A stretch of 64,000 bases of DNA from Buchnera aphidicola (Rhopalosiphum maidis) (GTDB taxonomy: Bacteria; Pseudomonadota; Gammaproteobacteria; Enterobacterales; Enterobacteriaceae): positions 186,001 to 250,000 of the forward strand of contig NZ_CP032759.1 in assembly GCF_003671935.1 (NCBI RefSeq), given 5' to 3'. Positions 17,840-27,469 of this stretch are shown piece after piece. The notes below the pieces were generated by a model. The model did not search any database. It was not told where the DNA came from and saw nothing but the letters and a program-made list of their open reading frames with translations. Position 1 is the first letter of the stretch. Each line of letters begins with the position of its first letter. Made by a program: the position numbers and the translations under genes.

Positions 17840-17879
17840 TGCAATTATTCAAACATAATGTTTACAGAGTATAAAAATT

Positions 17880-18962
17880 ATGGAACAGTTAAAAGTTGTT
17901 TTAGGACAACGTAGCTATCCGATTAATATCGGATCTGGTATTATTCAGGAAGACAATATTTTTTGGCCGTTAAATCCTGGAAATCAAGCTATGTTAATCA
18001 CAAATAAAACATTAGCTAATCTTTTTAAAGACGAGGTATTTTTTCATTTAAGGAAATCTGGTATTAAAATAGATCAGGTCATTCTTTCAGATGGAGAACA
18101 ATTTAAAACATTAAATGAAATAGAAGTAATCATTTCTACTCTATTAGAAAAAAAACATTCTCGTGATACGACTTTAATCGCATTAGGTGGAGGAGTAATA
18201 GGTGATTTAACTGGATTTGCAGCGTCTATTTATCAGAGAGGTGTAAGATTTATTCAAATTCCAACTACTCTTTTATCTCAAGTAGACGCTTCTGTTGGTG
18301 GAAAAACTGGAGTAAATCATTTACTTGGTAAAAATATGGTGGGTTCGTTTTGGCAGCCTTCTTCTGTTATTATTGATATCAATTTTTTAAAAACTCTTCC
18401 TCATAACGAATTAGTTTCTGGTATGGCAGAAGTTATTAAATACGCTGTTATTTTTGATGCAAATTTTTTTAATTGGTTAGAAGAAAATATTGAAAATTTA
18501 TTATTATTGAACAATAAATTAATGTCTTATTGTATTAAAAAATGTTGTGAATTGAAAGCAAAAATAATTGCTCTTGACGAAAGAGAAAATAATTTTAGAG
18601 CATTATTAAATTTTGGACATACGTATGGTCATGCTATTGAAGCACATGCTGGTTATGGTAATTGGTTACATGGTGAAGCAATTTCAATAGGAATGGTAAT
18701 GGCATCTCGTACATCAGAACTAATAGGGTGTTTAAAAAAAATAGATTATAAAAGAATATTGTCTTTATTAAAAAAAACAGGATTACCTGTTAAAGGGCCT
18801 AAAAATATGTCTGCTGCTTCATATTTACCATATATGATGAGAGATAAAAAAGTTATTTCTGGAGAAATGCGATTAGTGCTTCCAGTTTCTATTGGAAAAG
18901 CAGAAATCTATTCAGGAATAGATAAAAATATTATTTTAAGTGCAATTAAAGATTCTCAATAA
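17880..18962 (+). CDS. aroB: 3-dehydroquinate synthase
   Basis: AroB cyclises DAHP to 3-dehydroquinate with NAD and a divalent metal, the second step of the shikimate pathway. The 360 residues match E. coli (362). Visible are the NAD-binding [15 protein letters not shown] and [18 protein letters not shown], and the metal histidines in [12 protein letters not shown] and [11 protein letters not shown]. It lies downstream of aroK. The E. coli followers damX and dam are absent, and rpe comes after a 580-base spacer. Confidence 0.97.
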   Translation: MEQLKVVLGQRSYPINIGSGIIQEDNIFWPLNPGNQAMLITNKTLANLFKDEVFFHLRKSGIKIDQVILSDGEQFKTLNEIEVIISTLLEKKHSRDTTLIALGGGVIGDLTGFAASIYQRGVRFIQIPTTLLSQVDASVGGKTGVNHLLGKNMVGSFWQPSSVIIDINFLKTLPHNELVSGMAEVIKYAVIFDANFFNWLEENIENLLLLNNKLMSYCIKKCCELKAKIIALDERENNFRALLNFGHTYGHAIEAHAGYGNWLHGEAISIGMVMASRTSELIGCLKKIDYKRILSLLKKTGLPVKGPKNMSAASYLPYMMRDKKVISGEMRLVLPVSIGKAEIYSGIDKNIILSAIKDSQ

Positions 18963-19543
18963 AATTTTTAATAATTGAAATTAACAATAACATAATAATA
19001 TTATAAGTTTTTTTATTAAAATAAAAATTTAATTTTTTTCATTTTATATAGTTTTGAAGTTTAATTAAATATTAAAATTTTTCTTCTAAACTATATTTCT
19101 TTTTAAAAATATTTTTTTGGTAAAAAGAGAATTTAATTTTTTATTAAGATTTTTAAAAAAGTACTATATAAATAAAAATAAAATTTTATTTAACAATTTG
19201 TTAACTTAAATAAAGTTTTATGTATATTTTTTTAAAATAATTTTGCGATAATCACAGCATTTTTTATTGAATTTATTTTTCATTAGAAAACCTTTTTCTA
19301 AAGGTTATATTAATAACTTTACTTCTTATTAAAAATATAAATTCAGTGTGTCTTAAAAAATTTATTTTATTTTTAATATTTAACTAAAATGTTATTAATT
19401 AATATTTTTTCATGTAAAAGTCATTTTTTCAATAAATATTGGAGTTTTTTTATTTTTTATAATGCAATGAAAAACATACTAATTAAAAGATTTTTTTTTA
19501 TAAAATTATTAAATAAAATTAAATAAAAGGTAGGAAGATTAAA
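18963..19543. other. AT-rich spacer between aroB and rpe
   Basis: No coding frame is recognised. In E. coli damX and dam lie here, so the stretch may be their eroded remains (inference; no similarity visible). The only structure I find is a perfect small hairpin at 19289-19306, AACCTTT and AAAGGTT around a four-base loop. The rpe ribosome binding site GGTAGGA lies at the right end. Confidence 0.55.
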
Positions 19544-20230
19544 ATGAAAAAGTTTTTTTTATCATCTTCAATTTTATCTGCTGATTTTGCTCGTTTAGGA
19601 GAAGATACAAAAAAAGCTATAAATGCAGGAAGTGATTGGATACATTTTGACGTAATGGACAATCATTATGTTCCGAATTTAACAATGGGTCCTATGATTT
19701 TAAAATCTCTGCGTAACTATAACATTACTGTACCGATTGATGTTCACTTAATGGTAAAACCAGTAGATAATTTAATCCCGCAATTTGCTGAAGCTGGAGC
19801 TGACTTTATTACCTTTCATCCAGAATCAACAGATCATATTGATCGTACTTTAAATCTTATTAAGGACTGCGGATGCAAAGCAGGTTTAGCTTTAAATCCT
19901 GCAACTTCTCTTAATTTTCTTGATTATATAATGGAAAAACTAGATTTAATTTTATTAATGTCAGTAAATCCCGGATTTGGTAATCAATCTTTTTTACCGT
20001 CTACTTTTAGTAAATTACGTGAAGTTCGAAAAAAAATAGAGTTAAATTCATCAAATATTCTTTTAGAAGTCGATGGCGGGGTTAAATTAGAAAATATTTC
20101 TGAGATAGCTTTTTCAGGAGCAAATGTTTTTGTGATTGGTTCTGGACTTTTTGGCTACACTAACTATGATATTATTATAAAAAAGATACGTGAAGAATTA
20201 AAAAACGTTTATTCTACATCTATTCATTGA
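19544..20230 (+). CDS. rpe: Ribulose-phosphate 3-epimerase
   Basis: Rpe interconverts ribulose-5-phosphate and xylulose-5-phosphate in the pentose phosphate pathway. The 228-residue TIM barrel has [14 protein letters not shown], the metal and catalytic residues in [12 protein letters not shown] and DVHLMVKP, the mobile loop [12 protein letters not shown] and the phosphate-binding LEVDGGV. A GGTAGGA ribosome binding site precedes the ATG. trpS follows after 30 bases; the E. coli gene gph, which sits between them, is missing. Confidence 0.97.
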   Translation: MKKFFLSSSILSADFARLGEDTKKAINAGSDWIHFDVMDNHYVPNLTMGPMILKSLRNYNITVPIDVHLMVKPVDNLIPQFAEAGADFITFHPESTDHIDRTLNLIKDCGCKAGLALNPATSLNFLDYIMEKLDLILLMSVNPGFGNQSFLPSTFSKLREVRKKIELNSSNILLEVDGGVKLENISEIAFSGANVFVIGSGLFGYTNYDIIIKKIREELKNVYSTSIH

Positions 20231-20260
20231 TGCATTTAATATATTTTAGGATCATATAAT

Positions 20261-21271
20261 ATGATTAATTCTAAACCAATATTATTTAGTGCGATACAGC
20301 CTTCTGGAAACTTGAGTATTGGAAATTATATAGGAACAATGCGTCATTGGTCTTCATTTCAAGATAATTATGAATGCTTATATTGTATTGCAGATTTACA
20401 TTCTTTGACTACATTGAATAAAAATTTTTCTTTACAAAATTCAGTTTTAGATACATTAGCATTATATTTAGCTTGTGGGGTGAATCCGAAAAAAAGTATT
20501 ATTTTTATTCAATCACATGTTTATCAGCATAGTCAATTAAATTGGATTTTAAGTTGTTTTAGCCAATTTGGAGAACTATCTCGAATGACACAATTTAAAA
20601 ATAAAAGAAAAATACAAGACAATTATGTTGAAAATATAAACATTGGATTATTAAATTATCCTGTTTTAATGTCATCAGATATTTTATTGTATCAAACGAA
20701 TTTAGTACCTGTAGGACAAGACCAGAAACAACATTTAGAATTAACTCGTAATATTGCTAATCGTTTTAATCTTTTATATGGAGATATTTTTACCTTACCT
20801 AAGCCATTAATTACTAAAACTGGATCTAAAATTATGTCTTTATTGGATCCTACAAAAAAAATGTCTAAATCAGATACTAATAAAAATAATGTAATTTTTT
20901 TATTAGAAGATATTTCTTCGGTTTTTTTAAAAATAAAAAATGCTGTTACAGATTCAGAAATGCCACCTAAAATATATTATGATTTAAGAAGAAAATCAGG
21001 TATTTCAAATTTATTAGAAATTCTTTCTGCTATTACAAATAAAAAAATTTCTATCTTAGAAAAAGAATTTGAAGGTATAATGTATAGTGAATTTAAAAAA
21101 ATCATTTTTGATAATATATCTAAATTTTTGCATAAATTGCAAAAATCTTACTTAGTTTATCGAAAAGATGAATCTTATTTGAAAAAAGTTGCTAAAGAAG
21201 GAGCAATTAGGGCAAGATTAAAATCTGAAAAAATTTTAAAACGTGTGTCTACTGCTATAGGTATAAATTAA
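20261..21271 (+). CDS. trpS: Tryptophanyl-tRNA synthetase
   Basis: TrpS charges tRNA-Trp. The 336 residues form a class Ic synthetase: the HIGH-like motif is PSGNLSIGNYIG (about 14-25), the KMSKS loop is KKMSKSDTN, and GQDQKQHLELTR and CIADLHSLT are family signatures. Length matches E. coli (334). It lies in the rpe-trpS unit and converges on tsgA across a long stem-loop. Confidence 0.97.
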   Translation: MINSKPILFSAIQPSGNLSIGNYIGTMRHWSSFQDNYECLYCIADLHSLTTLNKNFSLQNSVLDTLALYLACGVNPKKSIIFIQSHVYQHSQLNWILSCFSQFGELSRMTQFKNKRKIQDNYVENINIGLLNYPVLMSSDILLYQTNLVPVGQDQKQHLELTRNIANRFNLLYGDIFTLPKPLITKTGSKIMSLLDPTKKMSKSDTNKNNVIFLLEDISSVFLKIKNAVTDSEMPPKIYYDLRRKSGISNLLEILSAITNKKISILEKEFEGIMYSEFKKIIFDNISKFLHKLQKSYLVYRKDESYLKKVAKEGAIRARLKSEKILKRVSTAIGIN

Positions 21272-21274
21272 TTA

Positions 21275-21317
21275 TTTAAATAAACCAGAAGTTATTATTT
21301 ATTCTAGTTTATTTAAA
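21275..21317. terminator. Stem-loop between convergent trpS and tsgA
   Basis: A 16-position stem with a single mismatch (21275-21290 and 21302-21317) closes an 11-base loop. It sits in the middle of the 74-base gap between two convergent genes, so it could end transcription from both sides. The U run of a classical terminator is weak, so factor-independent function is inferred. Confidence 0.55.
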
Positions 21318-21345
21318 AAAATATATTGATCTTAATAATAGTTTT

Positions 21346-22509
21346 TTATAAATAGTATTTATTTTTTTTGTTATTAAAAATTATACAAGATAGAAAAAAA
21401 ACTATTATATATAATATATTTGAAAAAATTAACGTTGCATATAATCCTTTTTTTGCGACAATTGGGCTAGTTATCACAAAAGTAAGCAGAGTTCCAATAG
21501 TTCCAAAAAATAAAATTAAATTAATTAATTTTGCAGATGGTTTTTTAGTTTCTAACGATGCTATTGTTATAATAATAGTATAAATTGCACTAGAAAAAAA
21601 ACCTAAAGTAATAATAGTATATTTTAGTGCTAAATAACTTTTGCTATAAATAAAACAATACATAAGTATTGAAGAAATGCCTGTTAAAAAAATAAATATG
21701 CGCTCTAAATTAAAAAATTTGATCATAAAACTAAAACACCACATACCAATCATATATGCCATCCAAAAACTACTTACTAAAGTACCAGTTTTTTTTATAT
21801 TAATTTTGATAACTTCAGTGGCATATTGGGGAACCCAAGAAATAAAACTCAATTGTCCTAAGATATATAATAAAGCTGAAATAGATAATAAAATTATATT
21901 TATATTAAATTGTTTAATTTCGTCGTTATTTTTTGTTTTTTTTTCTAAAATTGGAAATTGTGATTTTATTGTTAAAACAAAAATAAAGAAATAAATAATT
22001 CCTATAAATACATAGATCCAATACCATAAAAATTTTTTTTCTAATAAATATGCAGAAATAATCGGAAATATCATACCAGACATGCTAAAAAAAGAATCAG
22101 TGAGTAATAATTGTGATCCTCTTTTTTCACCTGAATATAAATACGTAATAATAAAAGTACCAATTGACATAGTTATTCCACTAACTAAACCAAGTATGAA
22201 TATATTTATAGAAAATAGAAGTATATTACTTGAAAGTACTATGCCCAGTATTGCTACTATTGAAAATAAAAAACCAAATATTAATTGTTTTTTTATTGAT
22301 ATAATATCTATTAGCCAAGAATTTAGAAAAATTGATATTAAAATACCTGCATTTAAAAACGTGAAAATATTACTCATCTCTGATACAGACAAACGAAAGT
22401 AATTAGCAATATCCCCCATTATCATTCCAGTAATAACAATTAACGCACCTGTAAAAGCGTATGAAAAAAAACTAATCCATGTCAGTTTTATTTGGTTGAT
22501 ATGTTTCAT
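21346..22509 (-). CDS. tsgA: TsgA-like major facilitator transporter
   Basis: A 387-residue inner membrane protein with about twelve hydrophobic segments, matching E. coli TsgA (YhfC) closely from IKLTWISFFSYAFTGALIVI through FTFLNAGILISIFLN, GITMSIGTFIITYLYSGE and TDSFFSMSGMIFP to the end. It belongs to the major facilitator superfamily; substrate is unknown (the E. coli gene was linked to tellurite and selenium sensitivity). Retention in such a small genome suggests a real exchange function with the host. It is transcribed alone and diverges from argD. Confidence 0.9.
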   Translation of the reverse strand: MKHINQIKLTWISFFSYAFTGALIVITGMIMGDIANYFRLSVSEMSNIFTFLNAGILISIFLNSWLIDIISIKKQLIFGFLFSIVAILGIVLSSNILLFSINIFILGLVSGITMSIGTFIITYLYSGEKRGSQLLLTDSFFSMSGMIFPIISAYLLEKKFLWYWIYVFIGIIYFFIFVLTIKSQFPILEKKTKNNDEIKQFNINIILLSISALLYILGQLSFISWVPQYATEVIKINIKKTGTLVSSFWMAYMIGMWCFSFMIKFFNLERIFIFLTGISSILMYCFIYSKSYLALKYTIITLGFFSSAIYTIIITIASLETKKPSAKLINLILFFGTIGTLLTFVITSPIVAKKGLYATLIFSNILYIIVFFLSCIIFNNKKNKYYL

Positions 22510-22769
22510 TTTTTTACCTTTTTTTTATAAAAATTAAAATTTTAAGATATTTTTTTAAATCTTATTGGTAATTATTAAAATTATTGTATCAAGATGTTAA
22601 AATCTAAAATAGTTTTTTACTTTAAAAAAACTTGTTCTAGTGTTTTCAAGTTTGTTAATAAAATAAGTTTAAATTTAATAAAATATAATGTATATTTTAA
22701 TTTTATAAATTTAATCTTTTGATCTGTAAAATTCTTTATTATGTCAGTGAATATACTTTAGGAAAATAA

Positions 22770-23984
22770 ATGATAGAAAAAATAAAATTAATTACTCGAG
22801 ATAGTTTTAATAAGTTAATTTTACCTATTTATAATCCAGCATTTTTTATTCCAGTTAAAGGTAAAGGCAGTCGTATTTGGGATCAAAAAGGAAAGGAATA
22901 CATTGATTTTTCAGGTGGAATTGCGGTGACATCATTAGGTCATTGTCATCCTGTATTAAATAAAGTTTTAAGTCAACAAAGTAAAAAATTATGGCATATC
23001 AGTAACATTTTTACAAACGAACCAGCTTTACGTTTAGCTGACAAGTTAATTTCGTCAAGTTTTGCGTCTCGTGTTTTTTTCGCAAATTCAGGTGCCGAAG
23101 CAAATGAAGCAGCGTTTAAATTAGCTCGTTACTTTTCATCTAAAAAATACAGTTTAAAGAAAAATAAAATTATATCTTTTTATAATTCGTTTCATGGACG
23201 AACTTTTTTTACTGTTTCTGTAGGTGGACAAGCAAAATATTCTGATTTTTTTGGACCAAAACCTCCCGCTATCATGCATGCTAAATTTAATGAAATTGAT
23301 TCTGTTAGAAACATTATTGATAATAACACCTGTGCTGTAGTAATGGAACTTATTCAGGGAGAAGGAGGAATTATACCAGCAGAGATTTCTTTTGTCAGAG
23401 AAGTTAGAGAGTTGTGTTACAAGTATAATGCACTTTTAATTTTTGACGAAATCCAAACTGGAATAGGTAGAACTGGTAAGCTATATTCATATGAACATTA
23501 TGAAGTACAACCCGATATTTTAACTATTGCAAAGTCTTTAGGTGGTGGTTTTCCAATAAGTGCGATGTTAACAACGGATAAAATTGCATCTATAATCCAA
23601 CCTGGAATTCATGGTACTACATATGGAGGCAACCCCCTTGCTTGTTCTGTTGCAGAATCTGTTATCGATATTATTAATACAAAAAAAATTTTATTAGGTG
23701 TAGAAAAAAAATTAAAAAAAATTATTTTTGAATTAAATATTATTAATAAACGTTTTAATTTCTTTACAGAAATAAGAGGAAAAGGTTTACTTATTGGTAT
23801 TGTATTAAGATCAGAGCTTTCTGAAAAAATATATGACATTTTAAATTCTTTATTTTTAGAAGGTGTAATTGTTTTAACTGCAGGTAAAAATGTAATTCGA
23901 TTAGCTCCTTCATTAATTATTAGTAAAGGTGATATTGTTGAAGGTATGAAGCGTTTTTATCGTGCTTTAGAAAAATGTTTATAG
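22770..23984 (+). CDS. argD: Acetylornithine / succinyldiaminopimelate aminotransferase
   Basis: ArgD is a PLP-dependent class III aminotransferase that acts in arginine synthesis and, in E. coli, also in lysine synthesis as the DapC activity; both amino acids are supplied to the aphid. The 404 residues contain VFFANSGAEANEAAFKLAR, FHGRTFFTVS, the PLP aspartate in LIFDEIQTGIGRTG and the Schiff-base Lys255 in TIAKSLGGGFP. An AGGA ribosome binding site precedes ATG 22770. It is a single gene with long flanking spacers. Confidence 0.96.
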   Translation: MIEKIKLITRDSFNKLILPIYNPAFFIPVKGKGSRIWDQKGKEYIDFSGGIAVTSLGHCHPVLNKVLSQQSKKLWHISNIFTNEPALRLADKLISSSFASRVFFANSGAEANEAAFKLARYFSSKKYSLKKNKIISFYNSFHGRTFFTVSVGGQAKYSDFFGPKPPAIMHAKFNEIDSVRNIIDNNTCAVVMELIQGEGGIIPAEISFVREVRELCYKYNALLIFDEIQTGIGRTGKLYSYEHYEVQPDILTIAKSLGGGFPISAMLTTDKIASIIQPGIHGTTYGGNPLACSVAESVIDIINTKKILLGVEKKLKKIIFELNIINKRFNFFTEIRGKGLLIGIVLRSELSEKIYDILNSLFLEGVIVLTAGKNVIRLAPSLIISKGDIVEGMKRFYRALEKCL

Positions 23985-24440
23985 AAAATAAAATTTTTTA
24001 AGAAAATCACATTTTTCAAAAATTATTAAAGTAATATAAAAATATTTATATTTTTTATTTTTTAGTAAACTAATACTATATATTATAGTTGAACTTTTTA
24101 ATAAATAATTTAGTTGAACTTATTAATAAATAATTAATTTATTATTTTATATAATATAATTTCTTGACAAGTCTTGTATTTTTTTTAAATATTAATTATT
24201 TCTATTATTGTTATAAAAACATAGCCTATTTAATTTTATTAACATCTTTTTTTAGATTATCTAAAAAACTTTGTAAAGTATTTTTTTATTTTTATTTGTT
24301 AAGGTTTTTAAAATTTTTAATATGTAAAAATTAATAATTAAATAATTTTATATTAAAACTATAAATTTAATATAAAAGTTTTTAAATATAAAATAAATTT
24401 ATTATTTTTTTTTTTTTTTTGCATGTTTTTGGAGTAATAA
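23985..24440. other. AT-rich spacer upstream of fkpA
   Basis: No gene is visible. It contains a 25-bp tandem duplication (24087-24136), a TTGACA at 24164 without a convincing -10 at the right spacing, and a 16-T run at 24405-24420 just before the fkpA ribosome binding site (TTTGGAGT). Confidence 0.5.
24087..24136. repeat. 25-bp imperfect tandem repeat
   Basis: AGTTGAACTTTTTAATAAA at 24087 recurs as AGTTGAACTTATTAATAAA at 24112, a period of 25 with one mismatch over the compared part. It lies about 300 bases upstream of fkpA. Each unit contains GAACTT, the core of a sigma-E type -35 element, but no matching -10 is evident. Confidence 0.75.
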
Positions 24441-25199
24441 ATGATTTTTTTTCTATTAAAAAGAATTTTATTCTTATATTTAATTTTTTTTATCCCAAAA
24501 TCATTTTCAGAAAACCTACCTTTTTCTAAAATTCAATCTTATTCAGAAAAGAAAGAATTCTTTAAAAACGATAATGAAAAAATAGGATACTCTTTAGGAG
24601 TATCGTTAGGTAATTACGTAAACGAATCTTTTGAAAGACAAAAAAAAATGGGAATAAAATTAGACAAGTATAGTATTTTATTAGGAGTTCAAGATGCTAT
24701 TTCAGGTAGTTTAAAACTATCACATGAAGAAATTTCTATAATTCTTCAAACATTAGAAGAAAATTTGAAAAATGCAGCAAAAGTTCAATTTGAAAAAAGT
24801 GAAAAAGAAAATTTAGTTCAAGGAAAATTATATATGAAAAAATTTTCTGAAATGAAAGGAGTAAATAAAACTCCTAGCGGTCTTTTGTATATTGTTGAAA
24901 ATTTAGGTGAAGGTGAAGAAATAAAAACAAAAAATACAGAATTTACAGTTCATTACAAAGGATCTTTAATTAATGGTGTGGAATTTGATAGTTCTTATAA
25001 AAGAGGAAATCCTGTAACATTAACCTTAAAAGATGTTATATTAGGTTGGCAAGAAGGTTTAAAATATATTAAAAAAGGTGGTAAAATTAAATTAATCATA
25101 CCTCCTAATTTAGGATATGGAAGTAATAGAATTAATGGAATACCAGCAAATTCTATCTTAATTTTTGATATAGAATTATTAGATATAAAAAATATTTAA
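24441..25199 (+). CDS. fkpA: FKBP-type peptidyl-prolyl isomerase, periplasmic
   Basis: FkpA is a periplasmic folding catalyst and chaperone. The 252 residues begin with a basic-hydrophobic signal peptide (MIFFLLKRILFLYLIFFIP) likely cut near residue 23, then an N-terminal helical dimer domain with YSLGVSLGNYV, then the FKBP domain with TVHYKGSLINGVEFDSSY, GWQEGLKYIKKGG and LIIPPNLGYG. It is somewhat shorter than E. coli FkpA (270). The following genes are tusDCB; in E. coli fkpA is in the same region. One of few periplasmic folding factors in such a genome. Confidence 0.93.
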   Translation: MIFFLLKRILFLYLIFFIPKSFSENLPFSKIQSYSEKKEFFKNDNEKIGYSLGVSLGNYVNESFERQKKMGIKLDKYSILLGVQDAISGSLKLSHEEISIILQTLEENLKNAAKVQFEKSEKENLVQGKLYMKKFSEMKGVNKTPSGLLYIVENLGEGEEIKTKNTEFTVHYKGSLINGVEFDSSYKRGNPVTLTLKDVILGWQEGLKYIKKGGKIKLIIPPNLGYGSNRINGIPANSILIFDIELLDIKNI

Positions 25200-25272
25200 T
25201 ATCATTTTGTCACTATTTATATGAAATTATATTTTTACGAATAACATTTTTTTTGACTTAAGATATTTTAAT

Positions 25273-25659
25273 ATGAATTATACAGTGTTAGTTACAGGTT
25301 CTGCTTACGGAACACAAAATGCCAGTACAGCCTTCCTATTTTGCCAATCATTAATAAAGATGTCTCATACATTAAATAGTGTTTTCTTTTACTGTGATGG
25401 AGTTCTTAATGCTAATAATTTAAATAAATCAGCTATCGATGAATTTAATTTACTTGCAGCATGGCAAAAATTAAATAAAAAACATAAAGTAAAACTGTAT
25501 GTTTGTATTAGTGCTGCTTTAAGACGAGGAATAGTAGAAGATGAAAAATTATCAAATATAATGATTAAAAAAGGTAATTTTGCTTCCTTTTTTCAATCTA
25601 GCGGATTAGTAGAATTAGCAAATTCTATACAAATTTCTGATCGTATAATACAATTTTAA
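25273..25659 (+). CDS. tusD: Sulfurtransferase TusD
   Basis: TusD is the catalytic subunit of the TusBCD complex that relays sulfur from TusA through TusE to MnmA for 2-thiouridine at tRNA wobble position 34. The 128 residues equal E. coli, with [14 protein letters not shown] at the start, YCDGV, and the active cysteine Cys78 in [11 protein letters not shown]. It is the first of three adjacent genes tusD-tusC-tusB just before the str operon, as in E. coli. Confidence 0.95.
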   Translation: MNYTVLVTGSAYGTQNASTAFLFCQSLIKMSHTLNSVFFYCDGVLNANNLNKSAIDEFNLLAAWQKLNKKHKVKLYVCISAALRRGIVEDEKLSNIMIKKGNFASFFQSSGLVELANSIQISDRIIQF

Positions 25660-25677
25660 TTTAATGTGTTTATTTTA

Positions 25678-26037
25678 ATGAAAAAAATTGCCTTTGTTTT
25701 TTCTCATGCGCCACATGGGACTAGTTTTGGTAGAGAAGGATTAGATGCTATTTTTGGCGTTTCTTTGATTATAAAAAAAATAAGTTTATTTTTTATTGGA
25801 GATGGAGTGTTACAAATTTTAAAAAGTTCTAAATCGGAAAATATTTTATCACGTAATTATACATCTTCTTTTCCTATATTATCTATATACGGTATTAAAA
25901 ATTTTTATTGTTGTGAATCTTCATTAGTTGATAGAGGATTAAATTTTCATAATAAATTTATATTAAAAGTAAATATACTAAGTTCACATTTTTTTCGTCT
26001 AAAGTTAGATGATCATGATGCAATCATTAACTTTTAA
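25678..26037 (+). CDS. tusC: TusC, sulfur relay subunit
   Basis: TusC is a DsrF-like partner of TusD and TusB in the hexameric sulfur relay complex. From ATG 25678 ([20 protein letters not shown]) the protein has 119 residues, exactly the E. coli length; a GTG at 25666 in the same frame adds four unconserved residues. It follows tusD by 18 bases and precedes tusB by 11, so translation is probably linked. No catalytic cysteine is expected in this subunit. Confidence 0.94.
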   Translation: MKKIAFVFSHAPHGTSFGREGLDAIFGVSLIIKKISLFFIGDGVLQILKSSKSENILSRNYTSSFPILSIYGIKNFYCCESSLVDRGLNFHNKFILKVNILSSHFFRLKLDDHDAIINF

Positions 26038-26048
26038 GGTACATAAAT

Positions 26049-26336
26049 ATGCTACATACTTTAATGAAATCTCCTTTTGAAACTAATATTTCTCCTTTTT
26101 CAAGTATGTTAAAAAAAACAGACGATTTTTTAGCTTTACAAGATGGAGTGTTAATTGCATTAGTTGACAATATTTTTTTAGAAGACATCGTTTTTTCTTC
26201 AGCAAATTTATATGTTATGAAAGAAGATGTTTATGCTAGAGGAATTCATAAAAATATTTCTAGTAATTTTATTTTAATTAGTTATATTCACTTTGTTACT
26301 TTAACATTGAAAAATAAAAAACAAATGAGTTGGTAA
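26049..26336 (+). CDS. tusB: TusB, sulfur relay subunit
   Basis: TusB is the small DsrH-like subunit of TusBCD. The 95 residues match E. coli in length and in [11 protein letters not shown], the [11 protein letters not shown] stretch, [11 protein letters not shown] and the terminal QMSW. It ends the tus cluster, 127 bases ahead of rpsL. Together the three genes show that s2U34 synthesis on Glu, Gln and Lys tRNAs is kept, provided tusA, tusE and mnmA exist elsewhere. Confidence 0.94.
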   Translation: MLHTLMKSPFETNISPFSSMLKKTDDFLALQDGVLIALVDNIFLEDIVFSSANLYVMKEDVYARGIHKNISSNFILISYIHFVTLTLKNKKQMSW

Positions 26337-26386
26337 AATATACTTTTTTATTCTTTGATTTATATATCCAATCCTAAAATTCTACA

Positions 26387-26395
26387 TGATATAAT
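26387..26395 (+). promoter_or_regulatory. Extended -10 promoter of the str operon
   Basis: The sequence TGATATAAT is a perfect extended -10 (TG, one base, TATAAT at 26390-26395), about 70 bases before rpsL. No good -35 lies at 17 bases, which fits an extended -10 promoter. Confidence 0.55.
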
Positions 26396-26463
26396 ATGAC
26401 CTCAATTTTTTTATATTATCTTAATGTTACTCATAGTATTAATTAGCAATAAGGAGTTTATAT

Positions 26464-26838
26464 ATGGCCACCGTTAATCAATTGGTCCGTAAACCTCGTT
26501 TACGTAAAATAGTTAAAACTAATGTTCCTGCTTTAGAAGGTTGTCCTCAAAAAAGGGGCGTTTGCACTCGAGTGTATACTACTACTCCTAAAAAACCTAA
26601 TTCAGCATTACGAAAAGTTTGTCGTGTAAGGTTAACTAATGGTTTTGAAGTAACTGCTTATATTGGTGGAGAAGGGCATAATCTACAAGAACACTCTGTA
26701 ATTTTAATACGTGGTGGTAGAGTAAAAGATTTACCAGGAGTTCGATATCACATTGTAAGAGGTTCTCTAGATTGTGCTGGTGTTAAAGAACGTAAAAAAG
26801 GACGTTCTAAATATGGTGTAAAAAAAGCAAAAGTTTAA
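26464..26838 (+). CDS. rpsL: 30S ribosomal protein S12
   Basis: S12 lies at the decoding centre. The 124 residues match E. coli, including [18 protein letters not shown] around the lysine whose change gives streptomycin resistance (wild-type Lys present), the second accuracy region and [17 protein letters not shown] with the methylthiolated-Asp site. A strong AAGGAG ribosome binding site precedes ATG 26464. First gene of the str operon rpsL-rpsG-fusA-tuf. Confidence 0.99.
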   Translation: MATVNQLVRKPRLRKIVKTNVPALEGCPQKRGVCTRVYTTTPKKPNSALRKVCRVRLTNGFEVTAYIGGEGHNLQEHSVILIRGGRVKDLPGVRYHIVRGSLDCAGVKERKKGRSKYGVKKAKV

Positions 26839-26896
26839 TTATATTTAACTAAGAGAGTAAATAATATTTTTACTTAATTTAATGGAGGGTTTTTTT

Positions 26897-27367
26897 ATGC
26901 CTCGTCGTCGTATTATTAGCACTCGTAAAATTTTACCAGATCCAAAATTTTCCTCAGAATTACTAGCTAAGTTTATTAATATTTTAATGATAGATGGAAA
27001 AAAATCTATTGCTGAAATAATTGTGTATACTGCATTAAAAAATTTATCTAAACGAACAGATAAAAAAGAATTAGATGCATTTGAAATTGCTTTAGAAAAT
27101 GTACGTCCAACAGTAGAAGTGAAATCTCGTCGTGTTGGTGGTTCAACATATCAAGTTCCTGTTGAAGTTCGACCAGTTCGTCGTAATGCATTAGCAATGA
27201 GATGGATTGTAGATTCTGCTCGAAAAAGAGGAGATAAATCTATGGCGTTACGTTTATCTAATGAACTTTATGATGCTGTTGAAAATAAAGGAACAGCTGT
27301 TAAAAAAAGAGAAGAAGTCCATCGCATGGCTGAAGCAAATAAAGCTTTTGCTCATTATCGTTGGTGA
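26897..27367 (+). CDS. rpsG: 30S ribosomal protein S7
   Basis: S7 nucleates assembly of the 30S head and contacts E-site tRNA. The start is ATG 26897 ([18 protein letters not shown]), 156 residues; an in-frame ATG at 26882 would add five residues and itself contains the GGAGG ribosome binding site, so it is rejected. Conserved blocks [16 protein letters not shown] and [13 protein letters not shown] are complete. In E. coli S7 represses the str operon; the target cannot be confirmed here. Confidence 0.98.
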   Translation: MPRRRIISTRKILPDPKFSSELLAKFINILMIDGKKSIAEIIVYTALKNLSKRTDKKELDAFEIALENVRPTVEVKSRRVGGSTYQVPVEVRPVRRNALAMRWIVDSARKRGDKSMALRLSNELYDAVENKGTAVKKREEVHRMAEANKAFAHYRW

Positions 27368-27469
27368 TTTTTTTTAGAAAATTTTCTAATTCGTATAACA
27401 TTGGGGCAATTGTTTTATTTTGCTCATACGGTAATAACTTTTTAAAAACCTAAAGATGAGAAAACAATT

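Noticed and set aside
21368-22402. Plus-strand frames of 70-106 codons opposite tsgA
   Set aside because: They are antisense to a clear membrane transporter, and their hydrophobic/charged patterns mirror it; no ribosome binding sites.
24164-24192. TTGACA upstream of fkpA as a promoter
   Set aside because: The hexamer is perfect, but no better than a three-of-six -10 is found at 16-17 bases and the site is 270 bases from the gene.
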